A DNA stretch of 64,000 nt from Novosphingobium sp. GTDB taxonomy: Bacteria; Pseudomonadota; Alphaproteobacteria; Sphingomonadales; Sphingomonadaceae. The notes under the pieces are model-generated. The model was not told where the DNA came from. It ran no database searches and saw nothing but the letters and a program-made list of their open reading frames with translations. The translations under genes and the position numbers were made by a program. The DNA is taken from positions 1-64,000 of the forward strand of contig JAGHZR010000001.1 of the NCBI GenBank assembly GCA_017745295.1, written 5' to 3'. How positions within the stretch are numbered: the first letter of the stretch is position 1; every line of letters begins with the position of its first letter. Of the stretch, positions 1 to 9,271 are shown one piece after another.

Positions 1-75
1 AGGGTACTATCGTTGGGAGGTAGGGTGGGGGAGCGGGCCGGTGCCGCCAAAATCCGCCTGCGGCGGATTTTCAAA
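1..75. repeat. Triple-hairpin intergenic element, copy A (cut by the window edge)
   Basis: This is the right part of an element found three more times, at 13147-13292, 38759-38885 and 43930-44072. Visible here are the right arm of the large stem (GGGAGGTAGGGTGGGGG, one base different from the GGGAGGTCGGGTGGGGG of the other copies), then GGTGCCGCC, then the perfect small hairpin AAATCCGCC-TGC-GGCGGATTT. The left arm lies outside the window. It sits just past the 3' end of hisZ. Confidence 0.8.
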
Positions 76-82
76 CAAGCTC

Positions 83-1207
83 TCAGAGCGCGACAGCCTC
101 TCCGTTCACCAGCTTGTGCGAACAGCCCAGCGCGACCGGATCGTCGCTTTCGGAAAGCGCCGCCACGGTCGCCCAGCCGATCGCGCGCTGCTGACCGGCT
201 ACGCGAGGATCATTGCCCAGCGGCAGGAACAGCTTGCGCTGCGCCTGCGGTTCAGCCGCGAGCAGGTCCACCAGTGGGTCGGGATAGAGCGAGAAGCCCG
301 TCGCCGATTCCGGATGGTGTCCGGTCTGCCCGAGGATGCGATACGTGCCGCCGCGCCCGAGGCTTCCCGAGATACCCTCGGCATAGATCGTGAAGCCGAA
401 CCACGACTGATATTCGAAGCCATGGCGTTCGGAGGGGTCGAGCGTGATGCGCGCCTTGTCGCCCACACGCGCGGCAATCTCGCGCAGACCGGCAATGCGG
501 CTGGCGAGCGCCCCGCCCACATCGAAGGCAGCAAGCCGTTCGATGGCGCTGGCGAAGGGGCCGACGGCGTAAAGCAGCGGCAGATAGGCCTCGCCGCCCA
601 CGTCCACCAGCCCGCCCGCGTCCTTGGCGTCGAGCATCTGGCGCACCGCCTCGATCCGGCCTTCCGGGAGCGGCAATGCCTCTTCCGAGAGCGTATCGAC
701 GAGATCGGGCATGGTGAAGTCCACCGAAATCCCGGTCGCCCCGGCGGCACGCAGCGCCTCGATAGCCAGTTCGACGATCTCGGCGGCGGCGGCAACCGAA
801 TCGGTGCCGATCAGCTCGGCGCCGAGCTGGAGGCGTTCACGGCGCGGATCGAGGCCGTCACCCTTGATGGTGCAGACCTGCCCCGAATAGGACAGCCGCA
901 GCGGACGCGGTGCTTCGGCCAGACCCGTGGCGGCAATGCGGGCGACCTGAGCGGTCATGTCCGAACGCAGCGCCAACATCCGCATGGAAACGGGATCGAC
1001 GAAGCGGAACATGCGCCGCACCTGCACGCCCGCCATGCGATGCGCGAGCGCCTTCTCGAACTCGATGAGCGGCGTTTCGACGCGCTCGTATCCATGGCTG
1101 GCCAGCACGTCATGCGCCATGCGGCGCACCTGCTGGGAGGCCCAGGCCTGCTGAGGGAGACGGTCGCCCAGTCCTTCGGGCAAGAGATCGCGGTCGTTGT
1201 CCTGCAT
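83..1207 (-). CDS. hisZ: ATP phosphoribosyltransferase regulatory subunit HisZ
   Basis: The 374-residue product resembles class II histidyl-tRNA synthetase catalytic cores but is shorter and has no anticodon-binding domain, as is usual for HisZ. HisZ partners with the short form of HisG in the first step of histidine synthesis. Supporting stretches are the N-terminal DLLPEGLGDRLP, the motif-2-like region around residues 75-125 (LRSDMTAQVARIAA, then LRLSYSGQVCTIKGD) and GRGGTYRILG near residue 285. The ATG at 1207 gives the expected N-terminus. hisG is not in the window. It is divergent from the EF-hand gene, with about 270 bases between them holding no other feature that I can see. Confidence 0.88.
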   Translation of the reverse strand: MQDNDRDLLPEGLGDRLPQQAWASQQVRRMAHDVLASHGYERVETPLIEFEKALAHRMAGVQVRRMFRFVDPVSMRMLALRSDMTAQVARIAATGLAEAPRPLRLSYSGQVCTIKGDGLDPRRERLQLGAELIGTDSVAAAAEIVELAIEALRAAGATGISVDFTMPDLVDTLSEEALPLPEGRIEAVRQMLDAKDAGGLVDVGGEAYLPLLYAVGPFASAIERLAAFDVGGALASRIAGLREIAARVGDKARITLDPSERHGFEYQSWFGFTIYAEGISGSLGRGGTYRILGQTGHHPESATGFSLYPDPLVDLLAAEPQAQRKLFLPLGNDPRVAGQQRAIGWATVAALSESDDPVALGCSHKLVNGEAVAL

Positions 1208-1481
1208 GATGGTGGCGCCCTTAACCGCACGGGCAGCAAATGTCGAACGCCACCTGCGTCTGTCGAGGCCTTCGCAGCTCGAAACCGAAAGCCTGCGACA
1301 ATTTGCGTGAAATTTCCTGTCAACAACCGCCTGCCATCACGCTATCCCGCCCTGATCGTCTGGCGGGACGAAACAACCAGTCATAGCCCATTTCCTGCCT
1401 GGGCCGGACCGCCAGACATGTGCCATGCCAAGAGCAATGGCCGTCTTGCGCCCTGCCCCTGCGAACACACGGTCGAGGTCC

Positions 1482-2201
1482 ATGCGCAAGATTTCCCTGC
1501 TTCTCCTGCCCCTGCTGTTGCTCCAGACGCCCGCCCACGCCCAGATGGGTGACGACATGGGCGGAATGGGAGGCGGAGGCATGGGCCGTCCCGGCGGCGG
1601 CGGTCCTCCCGGCGGGCCGGGGGGCGGCGGCAAGCCCCGCATGCCCAAGCCGATCTCCCGCGCGCACTACGACAAGATCGTCACCGCCATGTTCCGCGAC
1701 GCCGATATCAACCGCGACGGACTAGTCACGCTGGAGGAATTCCACGCCCTCGTGAATGCCCGGCGCGATGCCGCGATCAAGGCGCGCTTCGTAAAAGTCG
1801 ACGCAAACGGCGACGGCACCATCTCGATCGCGGAGTTCACCGCCTGGCAGCAGCAGATGGGCTCAGTCGCCATCGACGAGCGCGGCGCGCTGGGCGATCG
1901 TGCCGGGCAAGTCCTCGAAGTGGTCGCGCCCGATTTCGGCAGGGATGACGACGACCGCATGCTGGCCGACCTGATCGAACCGATCTCCGGCACGCTCATC
2001 GCCAAGGCCAACACCAACTACGACGCCGGTGTCTCGCTGGAGGAACTGCTCGCCTACGAGGGCGTGAAGTTCGAGGCCGCCGATATGGACAAGGACGGCT
2101 ATCTGTCCATGCAGGAACTGCGCCCGAAGGACGGCAGACGCGAGGGAATGCCCGGTCGCGGCGGAATGCGCCCGATGGGGCCGCCGCCTTCGGGGCAATA
2201 G
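1482..2201 (+). CDS. Secreted EF-hand calcium-binding protein
   Basis: A 239-residue protein with a signal peptide (MRKISLLLLPLLLLQTPAHA), then a Gly/Met/Pro-rich low-complexity stretch (about residues 22-52) and at least three EF-hand loops: DADINRDGLVTLEEF near residue 73, DANGDGTISIAEF near 107 and DMDKDGYLSMQEL near 200. A weaker fourth (NTNYDAGVSLEEL) lies before the last. I chose the ATG at 1482, with GAGG just upstream, because the frame extending further left adds a basic stretch before a clear signal peptide. Periplasmic calcium binding or sensing is the likely role. No target is evident from the neighbours. Confidence 0.82.
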   Translation: MRKISLLLLPLLLLQTPAHAQMGDDMGGMGGGGMGRPGGGGPPGGPGGGGKPRMPKPISRAHYDKIVTAMFRDADINRDGLVTLEEFHALVNARRDAAIKARFVKVDANGDGTISIAEFTAWQQQMGSVAIDERGALGDRAGQVLEVVAPDFGRDDDDRMLADLIEPISGTLIAKANTNYDAGVSLEELLAYEGVKFEAADMDKDGYLSMQELRPKDGRREGMPGRGGMRPMGPPPSGQ

Positions 2202-2220
2202 GAGAGGTCCCACTTTCCGC

Positions 2221-2400
2221 TCATCCTGAGCTTGTCGAAGGGCGCTCATCCTGAGCCTGTCGAAGGATGCTGGCCTTGTGCCTCGCCTGCGGGGCCTTCG
2301 ACAAGCTCAGGCTGAGCGGGTTTGGCAGGTGCAAGCTGAACCTTGGCCTTGACTGGTAAAGTCCAAACCCAAACCCCGTTCAGCCTGAGCTTATCGAAGG
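2221..2400. repeat. Cluster of CTTCGACAAGCTCAGG-type dispersed repeats
   Basis: Four copies or variants in both orientations: GAGCTTGTCGAAGGGC near 2229, GAGCCTGTCGAAGGATG near 2253, CCTTCGACAAGCTCAGGC near 2297 and GAGCTTATCGAAGGCCC near 2387. Opposed copies can pair into long hairpins. This short repeat is widespread in intergenic DNA of sphingomonads. It fills most of the gap between the convergent EF-hand gene and serA. Confidence 0.75.
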
Positions 2401-2419
2401 CCCGCCACCCCAAGAACGG

Positions 2420-2451
2420 AAAAAGGGCCGGCATCCGAAGACACCGGCCCC
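2420..2451 (-). terminator. Rho-independent terminator of serA
   Basis: Read on the minus strand: stem GGGCCGG, a 12-base loop, stem CCGGCCC, then five T residues. It starts about 30 bases after the serA stop codon. Confidence 0.8.
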
Positions 2452-2479
2452 TTCCGTTAAGACCTTTAAGTCCACTCGA

Positions 2480-4066
2480 TCAGACGAACTTGAGCGCCTT
2501 GACCGTCTTCACGCCCGGAAGCGAATTGGCCGCCTTGAGCACGTCTTCCGATACGGCATTGTCCACCGAGAGCAGCAGCACGGCCTCGCCGCCGGTGTCG
2601 CGGCGACCGAGGTTGAACGTACCGATGTTGATCGCGTTCTCGCCCAGCAGGGTGCCGATGCGGCCGATGAAGCCCGGCGCGTCCTCGTTGACGATGTACA
2701 TCATGTCACCGGCGAGTTCGGCTTCGACCTTGATGCCGAACATCTCGACCAGACGCGGCTCGCGGTTGTTGAACAGCGTGCCGGCCACCGAACGCTCGCC
2801 GGCTTCGGTCTTCACCGAGACGCGCACCAGCGTGTGGTAGTCGCCCTCGCGCTCGGTCTTCACTTCGCGCACTTCAAGGCCGCGCTCCTTGGCGAGGAAC
2901 GGCGCATTGACCATGTTCACGGTGTCCGACTGGACGCGCATGAAACCGGCCAGCACAGCGGCAGTGATCGGCTTCTGGTTCAGTTCGGCGGCTGCGCCCT
3001 CGACGTGGATCGAGATCCGGGGAACCGAATCGCGGGTCAGCTGGCCGACCATCGAGCCCAGCATTTCGGCGAGCTTCATGTAGGGCTTCAGCTTCGGCGC
3101 TTCTTCGGCCGAGAGCGAGGGCATGTTGAGCGCGTTGGTAACGCCGCCGTTGACCAGGAAGTCGGCCAGCTGCTCGGCAACCTGAAGCGCCACGTTGACC
3201 TGTGCTTCGGTGGTCGATGCGCCAAGGTGCGGGGTGCAGATGAAGTTCGGCGTGCCGAACAGCGGCGAGTCCTTGGCGGGCTCGGTCTGGAACACGTCGA
3301 GCGCGGCACCGGCGACGTGGCCGTTGTCGAGCATGGTCTTCAGCGCGGCTTCGTCGATCAGACCGCCACGCGCGCAGTTGACGATGCGCACGCCCTTCTT
3401 GGTCTTGGCCAGGTTCTCGGCCGAGAGGATGTTGCGGGTCTGGTCGGTCAGCGGCGTGTGCAGCGTGATGAAGTCCGCCTTCTCGAGCAGGGTGTCGAGA
3501 TCGGCCTTCTCCACGCCCATTTCGACAGCGCGCTCCGGGGTCAGGAACGGGTCGAAGGCAACGACCTTCATCTTCAGGCCCAGCGCACGGCTGGCGACGA
3601 TCGAGCCGATGTTGCCGGCGCCGATCAGGCCGAGCGTCTTGCCGGTGACTTCAACGCCCATGAAGCCGTTCTTAGGCCACAGGCCCTGCTGGGTCTGGGC
3701 GTTGGCTTCGGGGATCTGGCGGGCCAGAGCGAAGATCATGGCGATGGCATGTTCGGCGGTGGTGATCGAGTTGCCGAACGGCGTGTTCATCACGACGACG
3801 CCCTGAGCCGAAGCGGCCGGGATATCGACGTTGTCGACGCCGATACCGGCGCGGCCGATCACCTTCAGGTTCTTCGCGGCGGCGAGGATTTCCTTGGTGA
3901 CCTTGGTCGACGAACGGATCGCGAGGCCGTCATAATCGCCGATGCGGGCGATCAGCTGCTCGGGCGTTTCGCCGGTGATGACGTCTACGTCGCAGCCGCG
4001 GATCTCGAAGATACGGGCGGCATTGGGGTCCATCTTGTCCGAAATGAGGACGCGGGGCTTGATCAT
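2480..4066 (-). CDS. serA: D-3-phosphoglycerate dehydrogenase
   Basis: Oxidises 3-phosphoglycerate to 3-phosphohydroxypyruvate, the first committed step of serine synthesis. The 528 residues match the long bacterial form: an N-terminal substrate/NAD region, the Rossmann motif GLIGAGNIGS near residue 147, the catalytic region with RIVNCARGG and the HLGAST signature near 280, an allosteric substrate-binding domain, and a C-terminal ACT domain (IVNEDAPGFIGRIGTLLGE). The start is the ATG at 4066 (MIKPRVLISDKM), preceded by AAAGAGAAT. The longer frame upstream only reads through repeats. It is downstream of serC in the same direction. Confidence 0.96.
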   Translation of the reverse strand: MIKPRVLISDKMDPNAARIFEIRGCDVDVITGETPEQLIARIGDYDGLAIRSSTKVTKEILAAAKNLKVIGRAGIGVDNVDIPAASAQGVVVMNTPFGNSITTAEHAIAMIFALARQIPEANAQTQQGLWPKNGFMGVEVTGKTLGLIGAGNIGSIVASRALGLKMKVVAFDPFLTPERAVEMGVEKADLDTLLEKADFITLHTPLTDQTRNILSAENLAKTKKGVRIVNCARGGLIDEAALKTMLDNGHVAGAALDVFQTEPAKDSPLFGTPNFICTPHLGASTTEAQVNVALQVAEQLADFLVNGGVTNALNMPSLSAEEAPKLKPYMKLAEMLGSMVGQLTRDSVPRISIHVEGAAAELNQKPITAAVLAGFMRVQSDTVNMVNAPFLAKERGLEVREVKTEREGDYHTLVRVSVKTEAGERSVAGTLFNNREPRLVEMFGIKVEAELAGDMMYIVNEDAPGFIGRIGTLLGENAINIGTFNLGRRDTGGEAVLLLSVDNAVSEDVLKAANSLPGVKTVKALKFV

Positions 4067-4093
4067 GTTGAATTCTCTTTCGCTACAACGTCC

Positions 4094-4171
4094 GCTCGGG
4101 CTGAGCTTGTCGAAGCCCTTTGCCCGCGCGGTTCGGTTGCCAGTGCCCTTCGACAAGCTCAGGGCGAGCGG
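4094..4171. repeat. Inverted pair of dispersed repeats between serC and serA
   Basis: GGGCTGAGCTTGTCGAAGCC near 4098 faces CCCTTCGACAAGCTCAGGGC near 4148, giving a possible hairpin inside the serC-serA transcript. Confidence 0.7.
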
Positions 4172-4180
4172 GAATGGTTT

Positions 4181-5314
4181 TTAGCCGGCCTTGACGGTGG
4201 CGTAGGCCCAGTCGAGCCACGGTCCCAGCGCCTCGATATCGGCGGTGTCGACGGTCGCGCCGCACCAGATGCGCAGGCCCGCAGGGGCATCGCGGTATCC
4301 AGCGACGTCGTAAGCCGCGCCTTCCTTTTCGAGGACGGCGGCGAACTTCTTGATGAAGTCTGCATCCGCACCTTCGACCGTCAGGCAGACCGAAGTCTTC
4401 GAACGGGTGCCGGAATCAACCGCGAGGTGGCCCAGCCAGTCACGCTCGGCAACGATCTTGTCCAGCGCATGGGCATTGGCGTTCGAACGGGCCTTCAGCC
4501 CTTCGAGACCGCCCAGACCCTTGGCCCATTCCAGAGCGAAGATCGCATCCTCGACGGCAAGCATCGAGGGGGTGTTGATGGTTTCACCCTTGAACACGCC
4601 TTCTGCCAGCTTGCCCTTCGACACAAGGCGGAACACCTTGGGAAGCGGCCAGGCCGGGGTGTAGTTCTCAAGGCGTTCGACGGCGCGGGGGCCGAGGATC
4701 AGGACGCCGTGGCCGCCCTCGCCGCCCAGAACCTTCTGCCAGGAGAAGGTGGCAACGTCGATCTTGGACCAGTCGATGTCGTAGGCGAAGACCGCCGAAG
4801 TGGCGTCTGCGAAGGACAGGCCTTCACGGTCTGCCGGGATCCAGTTGGCATCCGGAACGCGCACGCCCGAAGTGGTGCCGTTCCAGGTGAAGAGCACGTC
4901 GTCGGACCAGTCGATCTTGTCGAGGTCGGGCAGCTGGCCATAATCGGCGCGGAACACGGTGGGTTCCAGCTTGAGCTGCTTGACGGCGTCGGTAACCCAG
5001 CCCTCGCCGAAGCTTTCCCAGGCCAGCGCGGTCACGCCGCGGGCGCCGAGCATGGTCCACATGGCCATCTCGAAGGCGCCGGTGTCCGAACCGGGGACGA
5101 TACCGATGCGATGCGTGTCGGGCAGCTGCAGAACTTCGCGCATCAGATCGATGCAGTACGCAAGGCGCGTCTTGCCGATCTTGGCGCGGTGCGAGCGGCC
5201 GAGAGCTTCGGTGTTCAGTTTTTCGGGGGCATATCCGGGCGGCTTGGCGCAGGGACCGGAAGAGAAATGCGGACGCGCAGGTTTGCGCGCGGGAACGCTA
5301 ATAATATCAGTCAT
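4181..5314 (-). CDS. serC: Phosphoserine aminotransferase
   Basis: A PLP-dependent class V aminotransferase (377 residues) that converts 3-phosphohydroxypyruvate plus glutamate to phosphoserine. The N-terminus MTDIISVPARKPARPHFSSG followed by PCAKPPGY is typical of the alphaproteobacterial form. The PLP lysine lies in the region FSWQKVLGGEGGHG near residue 193. It is followed by serA after about 115 bases of repeat. Expression is probably set by the leader RNA directly upstream. Confidence 0.95.
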   Translation of the reverse strand: MTDIISVPARKPARPHFSSGPCAKPPGYAPEKLNTEALGRSHRAKIGKTRLAYCIDLMREVLQLPDTHRIGIVPGSDTGAFEMAMWTMLGARGVTALAWESFGEGWVTDAVKQLKLEPTVFRADYGQLPDLDKIDWSDDVLFTWNGTTSGVRVPDANWIPADREGLSFADATSAVFAYDIDWSKIDVATFSWQKVLGGEGGHGVLILGPRAVERLENYTPAWPLPKVFRLVSKGKLAEGVFKGETINTPSMLAVEDAIFALEWAKGLGGLEGLKARSNANAHALDKIVAERDWLGHLAVDSGTRSKTSVCLTVEGADADFIKKFAAVLEKEGAAYDVAGYRDAPAGLRIWCGATVDTADIEALGPWLDWAYATVKAG

Positions 5315-5371
5315 TTCTGACTCTCCTTACAGAGAGCACGCGCGGCGTTGGGACCGCGTGGCCCGGAGCCG
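5315..5371 (-). ncRNA. serC-type leader RNA with sequestered ribosome binding site
   Basis: On the minus strand the short leader folds into two hairpins. The first pairs CCACGCGG with CCGCGCGTG. The second is CTCTCT-GTAA-GGAGAG, a GNRA-like loop whose 3' arm is the Shine-Dalgarno of serC, ending a few bases before ATG. The layout and bases resemble the serC RNA motif described upstream of serC in alphaproteobacteria. I compared it from memory; a covariance-model search would settle it. Confidence 0.6.
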
Positions 5372-5399
5372 CATCTAAAGAGGTCGGGACATTTGTCAA
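5372..5399 (-). promoter_or_regulatory. Candidate promoter of serC-serA
   Basis: The minus strand reads TTGACA (5394-5399), 16 bases, then TAGATG (5372-5377). Transcription would start about 50 bases before serC, just at the leader hairpins. Confidence 0.6.
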
Positions 5400-5581
5400 A
5401 CGATTCTCCGGCCCCTTGCGACAGATCGTTTCCCGATTTCGTCGTTTCGCAGCCATTCGCTGCGCAAATCGCCCGCAAATCCGCGCTTTCGATATCCGGT
5501 GGAAAACTGCGCTCGTACGATTCCAGCCTGGACCGGCCATGGTAAGGTCCGGTTCACCCAAGGCCCGGATGCTTGAGCCGG

Positions 5582-6274
5582 ATGATGAAACCCCGCCCCC
5601 GCCTGCACCGACTGCTGCTCGCCCTGCCGTTCATCGCCGCTGTGAGCGGCTGTATCGATCGCCCCGAGCAGCCACGCGGACGCGCTTCGCGGCCCTCCGC
5701 CCAGTCGCGCCCCGCCGCGCCGCCGGTGTCGCGCGACTTGCGTCAGTGCATGGCGACGCTCGACGCGCAGAACGCCGTGTTCACACCGGTGACGGACAAA
5801 TACTACGGAAACGGCTGCTCCACGCTGGGCACGGTCAAGCTCTCGGCGCTCAACACCGACCGCGCCACCGTGTCCGTCACCAACCTCGGCCCGGTGACAT
5901 GCACGACGGCGACGCCCTTCGCCGCCTGGGCGCGTTACGGCGTGGACCGTGCCGCGCAGCAGATCCTCGGCAGCCGCATCCTATCCATCGAGACTTACGG
6001 CAGCTACAATTGCCGCAATATCGCGGGCACCGCGCGGCGCTCGGGCCATGCCACCGCGAATGCCATCGACGTTTCCGGCTTCGTACTCGCCGACGGCCGC
6101 CGCATCAGCGTGCTGAACGACTGGAGCAACGGCACCCCGGCCGAACGCCGCTTCCTGCGCGTCGTCCACGAAAGCGCCTGCAAACGCTTCGGCACGACGC
6201 TAGGCCCCGACTACAACGAAGCCCACCGGAACCACTTCCACCTGGAAGCGAACGGTTCGAGTTTCTGCCGTTAA
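5582..6274 (+). CDS. Extensin-like family lipoprotein
   Basis: About 230 residues with an N-terminal hydrophobic segment and a lipobox-like AVSGC near residue 23, a proline/arginine-rich linker, then an extensin-like C-terminal domain with CGATxHxxxxAID-like features: SGHATANAIDVSGFVLADGR and the ending EAHRNHFHLE. The spaced His/Asp residues resemble the peptidase-fold D-Ala-D-Ala carboxypeptidase-like domain of this family. An envelope or cell-wall role is inferred. The ATG at 5582 is preferred over a TTG at 5573. Its stop overlaps the stop of the convergent gene by 4 bases. Confidence 0.78.
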   Translation: MMKPRPRLHRLLLALPFIAAVSGCIDRPEQPRGRASRPSAQSRPAAPPVSRDLRQCMATLDAQNAVFTPVTDKYYGNGCSTLGTVKLSALNTDRATVSVTNLGPVTCTTATPFAAWARYGVDRAAQQILGSRILSIETYGSYNCRNIAGTARRSGHATANAIDVSGFVLADGRRISVLNDWSNGTPAERRFLRVVHESACKRFGTTLGPDYNEAHRNHFHLEANGSSFCR

Positions 6275-7445
6275 GGCGTCGCCTTGACTTTGGCGGTCAG
6301 ATCCATCGACATCAGCTTGGATCGCCCGGCTTTGATATTCACACGCGAACCCGTCACCGACACTACGTCAGCAACGATCATCAGGCGCTCTCTCCGCCAC
6401 AGCCCGTCCGATCCGCTAGGGAGATCGAGCGGTATATAGCGCCTGCCCGCCACCGATTTCTCCATTCTTTTAACCAGCCCATCGTCGACATGTGGGCCGC
6501 GTGCCGCGATCGCAATATCCTCCACAGTGCCGTCTGAAGAGATTCTGTAGCTAAAATCGGCCCACTGGTCCTTGGATACAGAAGGTGGCACATACCCTGT
6601 CACTGCCGACGATGCTTTCCCCAAATCCACAAACGGGGAATAGACGAGCACCGGGTTAGACACCTTGATGTTTGCCAACTTCTCCATGATGGCATCGACA
6701 TCCGCGTTCTTTTTGGACAACAGTTGGACGCGGATCAAAGTGACCAGTGCCGCGTCCTGCATGGGTTTTACCGCTGGGTCGGTCATCTTGCTGAGCGCCG
6801 TGTAACGACTGCGACTTTCGCCGCCGTATGCCGGATTGACGCTGGCGGCCATGGCATAGAAGCGCAGCGCCCGCAGCATGGCCGATCCCTGAACTTGCGG
6901 CCATCCCGACTCCTCGGCACGCCGCGCCACAGCATCATACATGTGAACGGCGGTGGAATATTTTCCTGTCTGAGGAAAACATCCGCAACCTCCAGCCGCT
7001 TGATCGAGATTGCCGGATCGTCGGCCGGAAGGCCCGCCTTCAGGGCATCGACTGAATCGAACGTGGCGATGCGTCCGTAATCTGCAAGCCCGAGCAGCGA
7101 GGCGACATCGGCATCGAACTGAAGCAGACCGCTCACTTCCCTGGGCAGACTCTCCGCATAGCGCTTGTTGCGCGAGCGGGACTTGATGAGAGTCGTGCGC
7201 GCGTCCTCAATATCGCCCGCGATAAGCTGGTTTTCCGCATGCTCCATGGAGGCCGCGATATCCTCGCCAGGCGGACAGTGCCGGGCGAGGCATTCCTTCA
7301 GCGAGGCCGCCGTGGAACGCAGGCTGCGGCCGGTAACCGTAACCATGGCATCCGCAAATTCGTCCTGAGCCTCAGGAAGTTGGACGGAAGGCAGAGTGCT
7401 CACGGATTCGGCGGCTTGCAGCAGCAGAAGCGGCAGAATGAGCAT
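6271..7445 (-). pseudogene. Secreted protein of unknown function, interrupted by a frameshift
   Basis: The 5' part (7445 down to about 6970) starts at an ATG behind GGGGAAGG and encodes a signal peptide (MLILPLLLLQAAES) and a helical domain. The reading then shifts. The first frame runs into FLRQENIPPP, while the sense continues in another frame as TGKYSTAVHMYDAVARRA, a TPR-like helix, down to the stop at 6271. One base missing near 6970 (ctcagacagg where ctcagaacagg would keep frame) explains it. The C-terminal part (about 150 residues) has no motif I can name. It is either a recent pseudogene or a sequencing error; both halves still have coding character. Confidence 0.7.
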
Positions 7446-7639
7446 CACGACCTTCCCCAGACAACAGAGTTGAACCATGAGCCGGATAGCCAATAAATCC
7501 GACTTATACTGATTACAATGTAGTAAAAATCATAATCATCAAGGACTCGACGGAACAATCCCCCTGCCAAAAACAACCGATCCGGAGTGAAAGAGCCGGA
7601 GCGCCGTCGCCCCGACTCTCTCCAAAAATCTCGATCTCC

Positions 7640-8908
7640 TCAGAACGGCAATTTGTAAAACCGCACCGCGTTGTCCTGAAGCACCTTCTTCTTCACCGTG
7701 TAGTCGTAGCCGCCCAGCACGTTCCTGATGTGCTCCTGCACACCCGGATAGAGCGAAGTGGGGTGCGGGAAATCGGTTTCGAACATCACGTTGTCCACGC
7801 CGATGGTTTCCAGCAGCAGCTTGGGTGCCACCTTCTCGAACCAGAAGGTGCACATGAAATGGTCGCGGAAGTAATCCCAAGGCTGCTTTTTCAGCACACC
7901 CCGCTTGCTGGGCAGCATTTCCTGGAACTGGTGCTCCAGCGCTTCGACCGCGAAGGGGACCCAGCCCATGCCGCTTTCGATCAGGCCGACTTTGAGGTTC
8001 GGGTGGCGGTCCAGGCGGCCCGAGACCATCCAGTTGCCCAGCGTCGCCGCGTTGCCGATCGAGAACATCGTCGCGACGACCGACAGTGTCTGTTCGAAGC
8101 CGAAGCCCTCCCAGGTCAGCGTGTTCGGGTCGATCGCGGCGTTGAGGTGGAAATTGAGCGGGATGCCTTCCGCATCGATCATCTCGAGGAACGGCGTCCA
8201 GTAATCATGGTTGAAGCTGGGCACGCCCACGCGCTCCGGCGTGTCGGGCAGTACGAAGCCGCGCAGGCCCATGTCGATGCAGCGGCGGGCCTCCTTCTCC
8301 AGTTCCGCTTTGTCCCAGAACGGCAGGTGCGCCATCGGGAACAGGCGCTCGCCCGATTCCCGCTGCCAGTCCGCATTGAAATCGTTGTAGATCTTCATGA
8401 TCTGCACGGCGAGATCGTTATCGCCCAGCGTCATCAGCATACCCGCCTGGGTGATGCCGGAGTTCTGGAAGCAGATCTGGGCGTAGATGCCCATGTCGTC
8501 CATCGCCTGAAGGCGCGGGGCGATTTCGTGGCCGCCCGCGTGGGCCTCTTCCAGCGTGGGGAAGGCGAGACGGCCGAGCAACTTGTTGTTGTCCTTGCGG
8601 ATGACGTTGCCGCCCAGCGTGCCACAGTTGCGATCGCCGATGTACCAGCGGTCCACCCCGTCGCCATCGCGCTTCACATAGGGCATCCTGTCCTTCATGC
8701 CGGCCGGAGCGCGGTCGGTGAAGAGCCTCGGCGGTTCGACGATATGGGTATCGGTATCGACGATCTTGATGCCTTCCAGCGACGGGTCGAGCCCGCCCGA
8801 CTGGGTTGCATAGTCCACCTCGCGGATCACGCCGCCCTTGGTGTAGCCCTCGGCGGACCAGTACTTGCGCGCCGAGTCCTTCATTTCCTTGGTGTCGCCA
8901 TCTGCCAT
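7640..8908 (-). CDS. Amidohydrolase-family metal-dependent hydrolase
   Basis: A 422-residue TIM-barrel protein of the amidohydrolase-2 (COG2159-like) group, which includes aromatic-acid decarboxylases and hydrolases. Visible elements are the first strand IKIVDTDTHIVEPP (metal-binding D-x-H), the mid-protein HLNAAIDPNT and the late ETDFPHPTSLYP motif that supplies a metal or catalytic Asp. The ATG at 8908 follows GGGAGACAGGCC. It stands alone between a gap and the frameshifted gene, so the substrate cannot be inferred; a decarboxylase of hydroxylated aromatics is possible. Confidence 0.8.
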   Translation of the reverse strand: MADGDTKEMKDSARKYWSAEGYTKGGVIREVDYATQSGGLDPSLEGIKIVDTDTHIVEPPRLFTDRAPAGMKDRMPYVKRDGDGVDRWYIGDRNCGTLGGNVIRKDNNKLLGRLAFPTLEEAHAGGHEIAPRLQAMDDMGIYAQICFQNSGITQAGMLMTLGDNDLAVQIMKIYNDFNADWQRESGERLFPMAHLPFWDKAELEKEARRCIDMGLRGFVLPDTPERVGVPSFNHDYWTPFLEMIDAEGIPLNFHLNAAIDPNTLTWEGFGFEQTLSVVATMFSIGNAATLGNWMVSGRLDRHPNLKVGLIESGMGWVPFAVEALEHQFQEMLPSKRGVLKKQPWDYFRDHFMCTFWFEKVAPKLLLETIGVDNVMFETDFPHPTSLYPGVQEHIRNVLGGYDYTVKKKVLQDNAVRFYKLPF

Positions 8909-9271
8909 GGCCTGTCTCCCAAATAACAGTTGGGACTCATGTCGCAACCTATCGGGACGCAATCAATCGAAGAGGCCAACGCCGAAGCGATGAATGGGCG
9001 CAGGCGTTGTCGCCCGACAGTGGAGGCTGTGTAATCCCTGAAGACCCTAAGGTATGAACCAGAAAGGAAAAGCAGGGAGCCCTTCGGCGAAGCTCAGGAT
9101 AAACTTACCCCCCTGCCCCCATTACCGTCGAAGTCATGCCCAGCCTGTCCATTGCGTGCCCATGGCTGCTTCGGAAGACCTGTTGGCTGCACCGCAAGGA
9201 GAGCCAGATAGCGCAAAAGGTCGACATTCCGAGGGTCCGGGGGATCATCCCCCGGAACTTCCCTTCCGTCG
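8909..9271. other. Non-coding gap with a GC-rich palindrome
   Basis: No convincing gene. It holds a diverged dispersed repeat (CCTTCGGCGAAGCTCAGG near 9081) and a strong palindrome at 9234-9257 (GGTCCGGGGGATCATCCCCC and beyond) just past the 3' end of the transporter gene. It lacks a T-run but may still act as a transcript end. Confidence 0.55.

Noticed and set aside
2834..5320. An 828-codon open frame on the plus strand opposite serA and serC
   Set aside because: Mirror of the two minus-strand genes caused by high third-position GC; no family resemblance and rich in Arg/Gly/Asp/Val like other shadows.
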